A stretch of 49,871 nt of DNA. Source: Firmicutes bacterium HGW-Firmicutes-21. GTDB taxonomy: Bacteria; Bacillota; Clostridia; Oscillospirales; CAG-382. Positions within the stretch are counted from its first letter, which is position 1, and every line of letters starts with the position of its first letter. The translations under genes and the position numbers were made by a program. Below are positions 23,281-31,633 of this stretch, piece by piece. The notes under the pieces are model-generated. The model worked only from the letters and a program-made list of their open reading frames with translations. It made no database searches and was not told the origin of the DNA. Location of the stretch: contig PGZT01000002.1 in NCBI GenBank assembly GCA_002841455.1, positions 1 to 49,871 of the forward strand, in the 5' to 3' direction.

Positions 23281-24300
23281 CTAAAGAGCATTAATCGCGG
23301 TAAATATAAACGCAAATTCTGTTTCGAACCGCCTCTCGAGCAATAATCCGGCGGATTTTATATATCCACAAATCTCATCCGGATTATCAGGGTAAACACA
23401 AATTTTACGGACGCTATAATCAATATATTTATTTTGGCTTTTCGAGACGGAGAGCACAAATCTTCCGTTCGGCTTAAGAAGTGACGCAACCTTTTTAATA
23501 GCAGCCGTTTTGTCCTCAATATGCATAAAGGTGAGCGAGGAATAGATGACATCAAAATGCTTATCAAAGCTATGCTTCATAAAATCATCGCAAATAAGTG
23601 TTGTGTTAGTAAAAACCGCAAGGTTTTGGGTTGCTCTGTCGATTGTTTTCGGGGATAAATCGATTCCGGTAAGATGCTTGCATTTATTACCCACTTTAAT
23701 CGCAAGCCGTCCTGTACCGATGCCGATTTCAAGCACATCCTTCTCGCTTGTCAGCTGTAATTCGTCAATAAACTCCCAACCGTCCCATTTATCCATATAA
23801 TCCCGTGCAGGCTGAGGGTCGTAAACGGGATCGTTATTTTCATCTATAAGACTGTCATAGTGATTCCGGACCTCGTCAGTATTTATTTTTGAACCGTACT
23901 TAATTATCTCTATAATTTCTTCTACGGTTTCGCCCTTGTCATAATCGCCCACTAGTTGTCCGTCGTAATGATAAACAACACCATTTTCCTTATTTTGCAT
24001 AAGGCAGTGAACAAGCTCGTCCTCGCCGTATCGTCTAACAAACTCGGCAAAAGCACGAATACGCACTTTATCCAACATGTTCCTACGTTGCGTATTCACC
24101 CCGGAGCAAGGGAAATCCGAGCACTCCCAGCACCCGTTTATACCTTTATCACGACAGCAATTATAATTCAAGCACCAATCTTTGTTATTGCATCCGTCAC
24201 TGCGGCAGCCCACGCAGGTTTTGTCCTTTTTGTCGGTTTTATACAATTGACACATACAACAAGCAAGTCCGCAGTATGCAAGATTATTTTTATATCTCAT
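23281..24300 (-). CDS. DUF3795-class I methyltransferase fusion
   Basis: This 339-residue protein has two parts. Residues 1-110 are a Cys-rich DUF3795-type zinc domain with 13 cysteines in the first 65 residues (CGLACCMCQLY, CVGCRSDGC, CWECSDFPC). From about 145 a class I SAM-dependent methyltransferase follows, with motif I VLEIGIGTGRLAI (189-201), acidic GIDLSP, and the downstream DVIYSSLTFMHIED and FVLSVSKS strands. The substrate is not predictable. AAAGGG precedes the ATG. It begins 34 bp after the DUF4855 protein gene on the same strand, so the two may be co-transcribed despite unlike functions. Confidence 0.87.
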   Translation of the reverse strand: MRYKNNLAYCGLACCMCQLYKTDKKDKTCVGCRSDGCNNKDWCLNYNCCRDKGINGCWECSDFPCSGVNTQRRNMLDKVRIRAFAEFVRRYGEDELVHCLMQNKENGVVYHYDGQLVGDYDKGETVEEIIEIIKYGSKINTDEVRNHYDSLIDENNDPVYDPQPARDYMDKWDGWEFIDELQLTSEKDVLEIGIGTGRLAIKVGNKCKHLTGIDLSPKTIDRATQNLAVFTNTTLICDDFMKHSFDKHFDVIYSSLTFMHIEDKTAAIKKVASLLKPNGRFVLSVSKSQNKYIDYSVRKICVYPDNPDEICGYIKSAGLLLERRFETEFAFIFTAINAL

Positions 24301-24334
24301 ATATGTATCCCTTTATTTCCTTTATAAATCTGGA

Positions 24335-26413
24335 TTAATCGTATAAATTATATGTTCCTAAAAAATGCCTCTTAATTTTTAAGTAATCTTTTGCGGTGGG
24401 AAGTGCAGTTCCCTCCATACAGCAAGCTCTCAATTGTACTTCCGATAATGTGTATGTGTTTAGGAAGGTTCTCTTTGTGAGCAGGTAATCTTTTGCAGAA
24501 ACCATACCGTCTCCATCGATATCGCCGTAAACAATAACCTTTAACGAATGCTTTACCGTACTGCCGTCATAAAGTTTTACACTCATGCCGGTACCGATTA
24601 TAACGTCATCCTTAACCTCTGCCAAACCGTTAAAAATCTTTATATGTGCATTCCCATAAATATCTGATAAAAACCGCATAACGGAAGTATTATCTGCCAC
24701 ATTGCCGATATATCCGCTTACATCATCAATTATATATTTTCGTGACGCAATTTTATCGGGTATCGAAAAATATGTCTTCTTGATAAATCGGTATGTCAGA
24801 TCATACGCTTCTCTTGTGCGGGGATTATATGAATAGGCACACTGGTAAAAAACTCCGGGACCTCCGCCTTGATAATACATAGTAAGACCTTTTTTTGTTA
24901 TACCGTTAATATAAGCGGTGTGTAAATATGTATTATATCGGTTAAAACCTTCCTCGTTGCCGTTAAGGTTGCCGTCCGTCTCCACTTCCATACCGAGTCC
25001 GTATTTTTTTGCCTGTGTAAGAGAATCATTAACAACACCCGGTAGCTTCTCGCCAACTACCTCGCTGCCCTGCCCAATAAAGGCATACCCGCTCTGCAAG
25101 GTCGCCGCATCAAAACCAAGTTCTCTCCATGTCTCAAACCCCGGTGCGCAATAATAGGGTATCCATATTGAAGATAATCCCTTTGTATGCACATAATCGT
25201 TATATGCTTTTATGAGGTTATCCTCGTGTTCCGAAATATGGTACGGAACAAGCTCGTGATGCCAATACATACCATTTAATTGAATGTTTTTGAAACCTGC
25301 GGCATTAAAGGATGAAATGATGCTATCCACAAACCATTTTACTATTTTCACCCTGTTCTCAAGGTTTGAGGGAGTAATCGTTTTGCCGTCAATATCACCG
25401 AACACCACATTATCTGACAATTCAATATAAGGAACAGAGATATATATCGGATATTTATAATCCGAACCAAGCGTAAATTGCTCCTTGTAATCGCCCACAA
25501 GTTTGTTTAGAGCGGTTATATTTACATTGTCAGCTGTACCGATTATGCTGTCCAAATATATCTGCCAGCCTGTTTTTTTGCTAAAAGAAAAAATATTTGC
25601 ACTGCTGCTTCCCGGATTAAGCGGCAGGAATAGCATTCCGTCGAATAAAGTATCAACAGGTTGCCCATTCGTATTTATGTAAGCAAAATAAGGAAGAAGA
25701 CTATTATATGAGTTCATTCCAATATTAGAAAATTGTCCTCTGTTATATCTGCCGCTGTACATAAGCAGTATATTTTCCAATCCGTCTATATCCGAACAAA
25801 AAGCATTTGGATATTCTGTCGGTTTATCGACGGTAGCGTTTATTCCTACACTCGAATCGGTAGTCCCGAACACCTCTATTTCATCAACGAACCCCCATAC
25901 ATCATTTGAAAAAATCAAGCGCACATAACGGGCTTTGTAGTATTTATCAAACGAAACAGCGTGTTTTATTTTCGTGTTGTCATTTAGTGTTATTGATTTT
26001 TCGTCACACCTGCTGCCTACGGTCCCGAATTTTTTACCATCCACAGAAACAGCGACATGAACATATCTCGCACAAAACACTCCCTCGCTCTTTGCTTGCA
26101 ATTGCTCAAGGCTTACGCTTTTAACAGCACATACAATACCCAAATCAATTGTTACGGTTAAGGCAGTTCCTCTGTAAAGAACGAGCCATCGGTCATCTTC
26201 AATATTGTTTTCCTTAGCTTTTATGCCATCTGTGAGCTTTTTATCCTCGTCCTTATGAACTAGATTCGGGAAACCGTTTTCAATAGGACTGTCGTATTCA
26301 ATTGAATAGTTCTTTTTATAAGCTAAATTTATATCACTATAAGCGGATACAAGAGCTGTCGACAGCTGTAAAATAAATATAAGCAGTATAACTAAGCAGA
26401 TTATCTTTTTCAT
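24335..26413 (-). CDS. secreted DUF4855 protein with F5/8-type carbohydrate-binding domain and dockerin-like tail
   Basis: This is a 692-residue secreted protein with a signal peptide of about 24 residues. Residues 27-187 resemble an F5/8 type C (discoidin) carbohydrate-binding module (KKLTDGI, VTIDLGIVCAVKSV, ARYVRLIFSN). Residues 210-560 match DUF4855, a TIM-barrel-like domain of probable glycan-active proteins (NILLMYSGRYNRGQF, WHHELVPYH, ATLQSGYAF, GLGMEVETDGN). It ends with an IGTG beta module and a 65-residue dockerin-like unit (628-692), 60% identical by my count to that of the GDPD protein, with the same degenerate second loop. AAAGGA precedes the ATG. The role inferred is polysaccharide binding or cleavage at the surface or in a complex. 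Confidence 0.87.
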   Translation of the reverse strand: MKKIICLVILLIFILQLSTALVSAYSDINLAYKKNYSIEYDSPIENGFPNLVHKDEDKKLTDGIKAKENNIEDDRWLVLYRGTALTVTIDLGIVCAVKSVSLEQLQAKSEGVFCARYVHVAVSVDGKKFGTVGSRCDEKSITLNDNTKIKHAVSFDKYYKARYVRLIFSNDVWGFVDEIEVFGTTDSSVGINATVDKPTEYPNAFCSDIDGLENILLMYSGRYNRGQFSNIGMNSYNSLLPYFAYINTNGQPVDTLFDGMLFLPLNPGSSSANIFSFSKKTGWQIYLDSIIGTADNVNITALNKLVGDYKEQFTLGSDYKYPIYISVPYIELSDNVVFGDIDGKTITPSNLENRVKIVKWFVDSIISSFNAAGFKNIQLNGMYWHHELVPYHISEHEDNLIKAYNDYVHTKGLSSIWIPYYCAPGFETWRELGFDAATLQSGYAFIGQGSEVVGEKLPGVVNDSLTQAKKYGLGMEVETDGNLNGNEEGFNRYNTYLHTAYINGITKKGLTMYYQGGGPGVFYQCAYSYNPRTREAYDLTYRFIKKTYFSIPDKIASRKYIIDDVSGYIGNVADNTSVMRFLSDIYGNAHIKIFNGLAEVKDDVIIGTGMSVKLYDGSTVKHSLKVIVYGDIDGDGMVSAKDYLLTKRTFLNTYTLSEVQLRACCMEGTALPTAKDYLKIKRHFLGTYNLYD

Positions 26414-26459
26414 TTTAATACAATCCTTTGTCTATAAGTTTAGTATTGATACTTAAAAT

Positions 26460-26488
26460 ATTATATCATTTATTTATTAATAATACAA
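26460..26488 (-). promoter_or_regulatory. promoter of the DUF4855 protein gene
   Basis: Leftward TTGTAT (26488-26483) and TATAAT (26465-26460) with a 17-bp spacer, 47 bp before the ATG. Confidence 0.65.
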
Positions 26489-26533
26489 TGTTATCAGTAA
26501 TATTTCAACCGTTCTTTCCGGGCTATATTTTAT

Positions 26534-26571
26534 ATCAAAAACAACCCTGCTTTTTATAAAGCAGAGCTGCT
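26534..26571 (-). terminator. intrinsic terminator of the 54-codon gene
   Basis: Read leftward, the arms GCAGCTCTGCTTT and AAAGCAGGGTTGT form a 13-bp stem (three G-T pairs) with a four-base loop, followed by TTTTTGAT. It lies just after the stop of the small ORF at 26583 and has no other upstream leftward gene to serve. Confidence 0.7.
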
Positions 26572-26582
26572 CTTAGCCGATA

Positions 26583-26747
26583 TTACTTATCCCTTTTCTT
26601 TTCTCCGTCCTCGCCGCCCGGTCCGTCACGGCGCTCACGATTATCGGGATAGTTACTCAGTCCGGTGGTGAACCACTGGTTGTTTCCCTCGTCTTTTTCC
26701 GCTTTTTTGGGCTTGTTATTCGGATGGTTTTTGTTCTTGTCTTCCAA
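26583..26747 (-). CDS. 54-residue hydrophilic protein (TTG start, unknown)
   Basis: An uninterrupted frame runs leftward from TTG 26747 to TAA 26583. It is noticeably more GC-rich than the AT-rich DNA around it. AAGGA lies 14 bases before the TTG, longer than ideal, and a TATAAT box is at 26777-26782 without a convincing -35. The product is very hydrophilic: Asn/Lys/Pro-rich at the N-terminus (KNKNHPNNKPKKAEKDE), then GNNQWFTTGLSNYPDNRE and a Gly/Asp/Arg tail. No membrane or signal segment is present. A 13-bp hairpin with a T-run directly follows. I recognise no family. It may be a small basic/acidic nucleic-acid or protein-binding peptide; that is a guess. Flanking 26414-26582 and 26748-26966 hold only promoters and terminators. 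Confidence 0.5.
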   Translation of the reverse strand: MEDKNKNHPNNKPKKAEKDEGNNQWFTTGLSNYPDNRERRDGPGGEDGEKKRDK

Positions 26748-26897
26748 ATTATAATCACCGTTCCTTTTTCTTAGTTATTATAACCGTAAAAAGCAAATAC
26801 ATTCGCCTTGGTTCTTAACAGCTCATATATAAAAACAGTTGATATTAAACAACAAATATTTTACAATGTGGTGTATATATAAATTATATAAAATAAC

Positions 26898-26935
26898 AAA
26901 AAAGCCAGTAAACCAATTCGGTTTCTGACTTTTTT
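26898..26935 (-). terminator. terminator after the membrane-anchored repeat protein
   Basis: Read leftward, the arms AAAAAGTCAG-AAACC and GGTTT-CTGGCTTTTT form a stem with one bulge and one mismatch, ending in a run of six T. It lies 32 bp after the stop at 26967. Confidence 0.7.
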
Positions 26936-26966
26936 CGTATGAGCTGTTTTATAAAAGCGTATTTTT

Positions 26967-28700
26967 TTATTTCTTCTTTTTGATTACAAAATAATATATT
27001 CCAGACCCTGATAAAAGCACAATGATTACTATTACAATAATCAATAGAGCATTGCTTCCATTATCCTTTTCGTTGTCTTCGGTTAAATCGTCAGAGTTCT
27101 CTGTCGTAACAATATTGCTTGTTTGATCGCTTATATCAATATCGGATTCAATATCTTCGGTACTTGAAGCATCTTCGGTACTTGAAGTATCTTCTGTACT
27201 TGAAGCATCTTCAGTGCTTGAAGCATGATCAGCGGCGGAAACATCTGCTGATGTTGTTATTATAATTATAGAGGAAGGATCATCCGTTATATCAATACTC
27301 GAGGAATCCGGATTTTTTATAATTTCGATTGTTTTTATCGGCTCGAATTTATCTGCAATATCAAATATTCGAATTTTGCTTTTATCAAAACGGGTTTCAT
27401 GAGCGAAAATTCTAAAGCTGCCGTTGTTGAGCTGCTCAAACTGTGATATACCGGAATATGTACCTATTAAATCCTCAGACTCGATTTTATATAAATGTTT
27501 TAAATTAGCACTTGAATCGACTCTGTAAATATAAGCGGTATTATTTTTAATATCAATTTTTGCTTTAGAGATATAATCTATGAAATAATCAGAGAACTCG
27601 GGCAGGAACTGTATCAACACATCCCCGTTTTCAAGCGGTGCCAATACTCGCAATATATTAGTTAAGCCCATAATTTCGCCCGGCAAGATGATAACATTTT
27701 TACATTCACCGTCTGGTCGGAATGCCGCTATAAGGCATCCGTCACTGTTATAACCGCTAAAATCAAATTTTATTTTACCGAAAGCACCGGCACCGGTGCA
27801 TCTGTAATACCTTGCCATTATTATAATAGATCCGTCTGATGATATTACCATATCATCAAAAGAAATATCGCCGTTTACGAAGAATGTTTTTGAAAAAACC
27901 ACATCTCCGTTTTTATCAAGTTTGCTAATATATCCGTCGGATAAATTATCTGTTAAGTTAATACCGCAGATAAAAGTATCGCCATTATCGGTTATTTTTA
28001 TATGACTCAAAACATCATAATCCGAATGATAAGCAGCGATAACAAAATCGTCCTTAAACAATGCATCACCGTTTTTATCCAATTTCATTATGTAAGGAAT
28101 CGAGTTATTGTTTTTAATACTAGATCCGATTCCTAATATTTCACCCTTATCATTTTCATATACATGCCCAATATGATGAATTTTATATTTGCTGCAATCC
28201 TTTGCCCAAATAACATTACCGTCGCTGTCGTATTTAATAATAATAGCCGCCCTGCTGCCAATAACACCGGTCATATTATACTTATCAAAATCCCCGCCGG
28301 AGTTACTGTTTGAATAACCTGTCGCAACAAATCCGCCGTCCTTTGTCGGAAACGCATTATTAAAACGGTCGGTGCCATTGCCGCCGAAGGTTTTTAAAAA
28401 GGCAATACCGCCGTTTGAATTGTATTTGAATACAAGCGCTGTATTGTCTTTATCTCCCGTTGTTCGCTGCTCCATATAACTCAGTCTGCTGTTTCTGTCG
28501 CCGGTTGAACCGACTCCGACTATCGAACCGTCCTTTAAAACAATTGTTTTAAGTATTTCCCCATTAATGGCATCGCTCTCAAAACTCATAACGGTCCGTA
28601 TTGATTGTATACCGGTATCTTTTCCGCTGCCGGAAGCAAACAATGGTAATATAAGGCACAAGCAAATAGTAATGATTATGGCGAACAGTTTCTTTTTCAT
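26967..28700 (-). CDS. membrane-anchored extracellular repeat protein, beta-propeller-like
   Basis: This is a 577-residue protein. A signal peptide (about 1-23) precedes some 420 residues of repeats of 45-50 residues with the pattern hydrophobic strand - G - K/T-x-G-G-F - A-T-G-Y and blocks such as FKYNSNGGIAFLKTFGG, IIKYDSDGNVIWAKD, MKLDKNGDALF and SKLDKNGDVVFSKTF. This is the look of SBBP/PQQ-like propeller blades that bind ligands or surfaces. A linker of repeated ASSTED units (about 485-520) leads to a C-terminal membrane helix and a KKKK tail, so the protein is anchored at both the C-terminal membrane segment and the exported side. GGGAGGG precedes the ATG. No enzyme motif seen; an adhesion or sensing role is inferred. 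Confidence 0.8.
   Translation of the reverse strand: MKKKLFAIIITICLCLILPLFASGSGKDTGIQSIRTVMSFESDAINGEILKTIVLKDGSIVGVGSTGDRNSRLSYMEQRTTGDKDNTALVFKYNSNGGIAFLKTFGGNGTDRFNNAFPTKDGGFVATGYSNSNSGGDFDKYNMTGVIGSRAAIIIKYDSDGNVIWAKDCSKYKIHHIGHVYENDKGEILGIGSSIKNNNSIPYIMKLDKNGDALFKDDFVIAAYHSDYDVLSHIKITDNGDTFICGINLTDNLSDGYISKLDKNGDVVFSKTFFVNGDISFDDMVISSDGSIIIMARYYRCTGAGAFGKIKFDFSGYNSDGCLIAAFRPDGECKNVIILPGEIMGLTNILRVLAPLENGDVLIQFLPEFSDYFIDYISKAKIDIKNNTAYIYRVDSSANLKHLYKIESEDLIGTYSGISQFEQLNNGSFRIFAHETRFDKSKIRIFDIADKFEPIKTIEIIKNPDSSSIDITDDPSSIIIITTSADVSAADHASSTEDASSTEDTSSTEDASSTEDIESDIDISDQTSNIVTTENSDDLTEDNEKDNGSNALLIIVIVIIVLLSGSGIYYFVIKKKK
27153..27224 (-). repeat. four 18-bp tandem repeats in the Ser/Thr/Asp linker
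   Basis: Four consecutive 18-bp units close to atcttcggtacttgaagc (27153-27170, 27171-27188, 27189-27206, 27207-27224) encode the hexapeptide ASSTED or TSSTED. Only a few bases differ between units, implying recent expansion and possible length variation between strains. Confidence 0.85.
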
Positions 28701-28745
28701 AAACCCTCCCTAACAATTAAATAAAACATTTTTAGCACTAATGGC

Positions 28746-28775
28746 ATTATAACATAAAATGTAATCCAAATACAA
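28746..28775 (-). promoter_or_regulatory. promoter of the repeat-protein gene
   Basis: Leftward TTGTAT (28775-28770) and TATAAT (28751-28746) with an 18-bp spacer, 45 bp before the ATG at 28700. Confidence 0.6.
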
Positions 28776-28816
28776 GCGTTTTATGGAAAATAAAAAACTT
28801 AAATTTAACATTATAG

Positions 28817-28845
28817 TTGATTTTCACATATAAAGCATGTATAAT
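28817..28845 (+). promoter_or_regulatory. promoter of the second solute-binding lipoprotein gene
   Basis: TTGATT (28817-28822) and TATAAT (28840-28845) with a 17-bp spacer, 30 bp before the ATG. It sits about 40 bp from the divergent promoter at 28746-28775. Confidence 0.75.
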
Positions 28846-28875
28846 GTGTATTAAGTATTTGAAAGGGGTTTATAC

Positions 28876-30351
28876 ATGCGAAAATATATTAAAATCTTAT
28901 CTCTTCTTATGGCTCTGTTAATTATTTCATCCTTTACCTTAGTAGGCTGCGAGGAAAAACCGTCCGAGTCAATCAGCAAGGACGCGAGTTCGGTCACGGG
29001 AGCATTGGTCCCTCATTTAGGCAACGCGGATTATTCCGGGAAAACACTCAGGGTGCTATGCACACTAAAGGGTGATGTGTACGGAGATGTTCAGATAGCT
29101 CCGACAGAAACCAACGCCGAACCGGTTAATGACGCATTCTTCGCCAGAAACAATAAGCTTGAGGAGGAATACGGATTTACCATAAAAGCGGTTTATACCG
29201 AGGATTGGCAGTCTTTTATCGATAAAGTTAGGAATGATCTATTAGCCGATTCAGCCGATTATGATGTTATTTCATCGGGATTATATCTGTTGGCACCTCT
29301 TGTTGTTAACGGAGAACTGATAGATTTACACTCTATTGAGAATTCGCACCTCAGTTTAAACGAGAATTGGTGGGATACAGCATCTAACAAAGATATGTCA
29401 ATCGGTAATAAGCTTTTTTTTACAACGGGAGACATATTTATTCTTGATGACGAAAACACGGTTGTTACTTATTTTAACAAGGATTTGATAAACGATTATA
29501 ATCTAGAAAGTCCTTATGACCTCGTTTACAACGGCACATGGACCATCGACAGAATGTATGAAATGATGAAGACGGTAGCACAGGAGGACGGCGACGGTGT
29601 AATGAATGTTACCGGAAACGATGTTTGGGGGCTTGTAGGCGGAGCGTTCGAGGCGTATAAATACATACTCGGCAGCAATTGTCCTCAGGTATATAAGGAT
29701 GACAACGATCTGCCCGTTTTGGGAATGACCGACGAAAGGTCGGTGAACGCTTTCATAAAGGTTTATGAGATGTTTAACGACAGGAGCTGTGTAGCATATA
29801 TCGAGCAGTATTACAGATGGGACGATCCCGACGCAAATACTGTTGTTGACAACTTCTATTCGGGCAATGCTCTGTTCTACGCCTCGTTTATGTTTGCCGT
29901 CAACAGCTCAAAAATGAGAGAAACAAGGGTAAATTACGGAATAGTACCCCAACCGAAATATGACGAGAATCAGGAGAACTACACTTCGACAATCAACCCT
30001 TACCGATTCTATTGTGTTTCAATAACAAACGCACCTCATGACCTTGATTTTATTACCTTTGCGCTTGAAGCTATGGCATATACAAGTAAAATCATGGTAA
30101 CGCCCGAGTATTATCAGAGAACCTTGCAGCTAAAGCGCTTTGATGACTCGGAGTCCCCGGAAATGCTCGATATTATTTTTTCAAACCGCATTGTTGACCT
30201 TTCGGTAGTGTTCAACTGGGGCGGCTGTATACAATGGTATAATAATATGCTGTTTTCGAGCAATATGGGAATAGTATCATATGTCGATAGCCGTAGGGAA
30301 GCGTTTAACGCAGAAATGAATAATACTATCGAAGCAATTATGAATAACTGA
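28876..30351 (+). CDS. extracellular solute-binding lipoprotein, paralog of the one at 21718
   Basis: GAAAGGGG precedes the ATG. The 491-residue product has a lipoprotein signal ending L-V-G-C, a Ser-rich linker, and the two-lobed binding fold seen at 21718. Shared blocks include VNDAFFARNNKLEEEYGF, NWWDTASNKDMSIGNK, FFTTGDIFILDDENTVVTYF, NYGIVPQPKYDENQENY and DIIFSNRIVDLSVVFNWGG. No transport permease or ATPase is near. It begins with KTLRVLC, the usual first strand of such proteins. It is monocistronic, with its own promoter and a terminator after the stop. Ligand likely an oligosaccharide, by family only. Confidence 0.85.
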   Translation: MRKYIKILSLLMALLIISSFTLVGCEEKPSESISKDASSVTGALVPHLGNADYSGKTLRVLCTLKGDVYGDVQIAPTETNAEPVNDAFFARNNKLEEEYGFTIKAVYTEDWQSFIDKVRNDLLADSADYDVISSGLYLLAPLVVNGELIDLHSIENSHLSLNENWWDTASNKDMSIGNKLFFTTGDIFILDDENTVVTYFNKDLINDYNLESPYDLVYNGTWTIDRMYEMMKTVAQEDGDGVMNVTGNDVWGLVGGAFEAYKYILGSNCPQVYKDDNDLPVLGMTDERSVNAFIKVYEMFNDRSCVAYIEQYYRWDDPDANTVVDNFYSGNALFYASFMFAVNSSKMRETRVNYGIVPQPKYDENQENYTSTINPYRFYCVSITNAPHDLDFITFALEAMAYTSKIMVTPEYYQRTLQLKRFDDSESPEMLDIIFSNRIVDLSVVFNWGGCIQWYNNMLFSSNMGIVSYVDSRREAFNAEMNNTIEAIMNN

Positions 30352-30371
30352 TATTAAAGACCTATAAAAGC

Positions 30372-30413
30372 AAAAGGTTAAATCACTGTGTTATGCAGGA
30401 TTTAACCTTTTTT
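30372..30413 (+). terminator. intrinsic terminator between convergent genes
   Basis: A 13-bp perfect stem AAAAGGTTAAATC/GATTTAACCTTTT with a 14-base loop, followed by TTATTTATT. It serves the solute-binding gene and may also stop the leftward hydrolase transcript ending at 30416. Confidence 0.75.
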
Positions 30414-30415
30414 AT

Positions 30416-31447
30416 TTATTGAATCTGTGAATTTATCTCATCAATCGCAAGAGCAATATCCATAAATATAGAAGCATTGGATGTTTGCGGATACAAATCG
30501 GTGAAGATACATAACACATATGGTTCGGGAGCATATACTATAGCTGAATTATGGTAAGCCAATCTTGATGATTTGGGATTTGCTCCGTATTTATGCGCCA
30601 CAGGGTATTTCTCACCCAGAGCCTTGCCGATTTGTTTATTATAATCACATGCTGTCATATAATCAACCAATATTTTACCGTTTTCATTTGTTAGAGCGTA
30701 CTCATAAATATCCTTAAAAAATATTTCTGCATCTATGACTGTCATTCTGCTGAAATTATCACTCTTTGTTATTTTACAGGATGCTCCCAGCTCTTTTGAC
30801 ATATTGTTGAAGCCGTCTACGCCGAACCTTTGAACCAGCTCATAATAGGATTTGTTATCGCTGTAAACAATTGTATAATAAATCAATTCTCTTACGGTGA
30901 ATTTACTGCCAACCTTATAGCCGTGTACCGAGGTACGAGTGGTTATTACCTCCTCCAAGTCGGTGTTAAGCGACAAAACATACTTTACAAAAGGCGCTTT
31001 TATAACACTTGCGGAGGTGTAGACCTCATCGGCTCTGTATGTAATGGTTAACCCGGTTTCAAGATTCTCATAATAAATAGATACATTTTTCTTTTTAGTA
31101 AGAATAATTTCCTCTAAACGCTTAAGCGATTCCTCCGATATTTTGCGTATATCTCCGGTGTATCCAAAAATATAAACGGGCGGATCCTCCGGCTCGCTCT
31201 CGGTTTCGGAAATATCCGTAACCGAATCTGTTTCGCTCTCCTCTGAAGCCGAATCTACTCCGCTTATAGAATCAGATTCGTTTAAATGCTCCGAAAACAT
31301 ACTATCAAATGAAGCGGTTGCAAGCACTTCGGAGGATACAGGCTCGTCAATCAATGCCAAAACAAGCATAATGGTCAGTAGGGTTATCAGAATTACCGAA
31401 ATCGTTATCTGTACAACAAAATGTATAGCTTTACCATTTATACGCAC
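30416..31447 (-). CDS. membrane-anchored class A beta-lactamase-like serine hydrolase
   Basis: I favour GTG 31447 as start (AGAGG eight bases upstream); longer in-frame starts at 31480 and 31522 lack a site. The 343-residue product has an N-terminal membrane segment (about 10-33), an acidic Ser/Glu linker to about residue 90, and a serine beta-lactamase-fold domain with S147-V-I-K150 (SxxK), SDN at 196-198, and HKYG at 285-288 in place of the usual KTG/KSG. The general acid-base Glu of true class A enzymes is not evident. It is therefore more likely a penicillin-binding or esterase-like hydrolase than a resistance enzyme. Divergent from the vWA gene. Confidence 0.85.
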   Translation of the reverse strand: MRINGKAIHFVVQITISVILITLLTIMLVLALIDEPVSSEVLATASFDSMFSEHLNESDSISGVDSASEESETDSVTDISETESEPEDPPVYIFGYTGDIRKISEESLKRLEEIILTKKKNVSIYYENLETGLTITYRADEVYTSASVIKAPFVKYVLSLNTDLEEVITTRTSVHGYKVGSKFTVRELIYYTIVYSDNKSYYELVQRFGVDGFNNMSKELGASCKITKSDNFSRMTVIDAEIFFKDIYEYALTNENGKILVDYMTACDYNKQIGKALGEKYPVAHKYGANPKSSRLAYHNSAIVYAPEPYVLCIFTDLYPQTSNASIFMDIALAIDEINSQIQ

Positions 31448-31541
31448 TTTCCATACCTCTTTACATCCGGTTTTTACCATTATATAATGCAATAGTGATG
31501 AAAAAACACGAAAAAGTTTCATTTCTGAAAAATATTTTTAA

Positions 31542-31570
31542 TTGATATATTTTTTTATATATGGTAAGAT
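31542..31570 (+). promoter_or_regulatory. promoter of the YfbK-like gene and its leader
   Basis: TTGATA (31542-31547) and TAAGAT (31565-31570) with a 17-bp spacer. Transcription would give a leader of about 150 bases before the main ATG. Confidence 0.55.
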
Positions 31571-31633
31571 TACACATCCTCATTGGAAAAGAGAATAATA
31601 ATCCCTTTTATAGATTAATTTTTTAAGGAGTTG

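Noticed and set aside
4556-26413. A cohesin or scaffoldin partner for the dockerin-like tails
   Set aside because: None of the exported proteins in the window shows the cohesin pattern, so a cellulosome cannot be claimed from this region.
26748-26966. Riboswitch or structured RNA in the gap before the repeat-protein gene
   Set aside because: Only a terminator hairpin and AT-rich DNA are visible; no conserved riboswitch core could be recognised here or in other long leaders of the window.
27153-27224. CRISPR-like array
   Set aside because: The units are directly adjacent with no spacers and keep one reading frame inside a protein gene, so this is a coding tandem repeat.
31447-31522. ATG at 31522 or 31480 as start of the serine hydrolase gene
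   Set aside because: Neither has a ribosome site; GTG 31447 has AGAGG at proper spacing and gives a normal membrane-anchor N-terminus.
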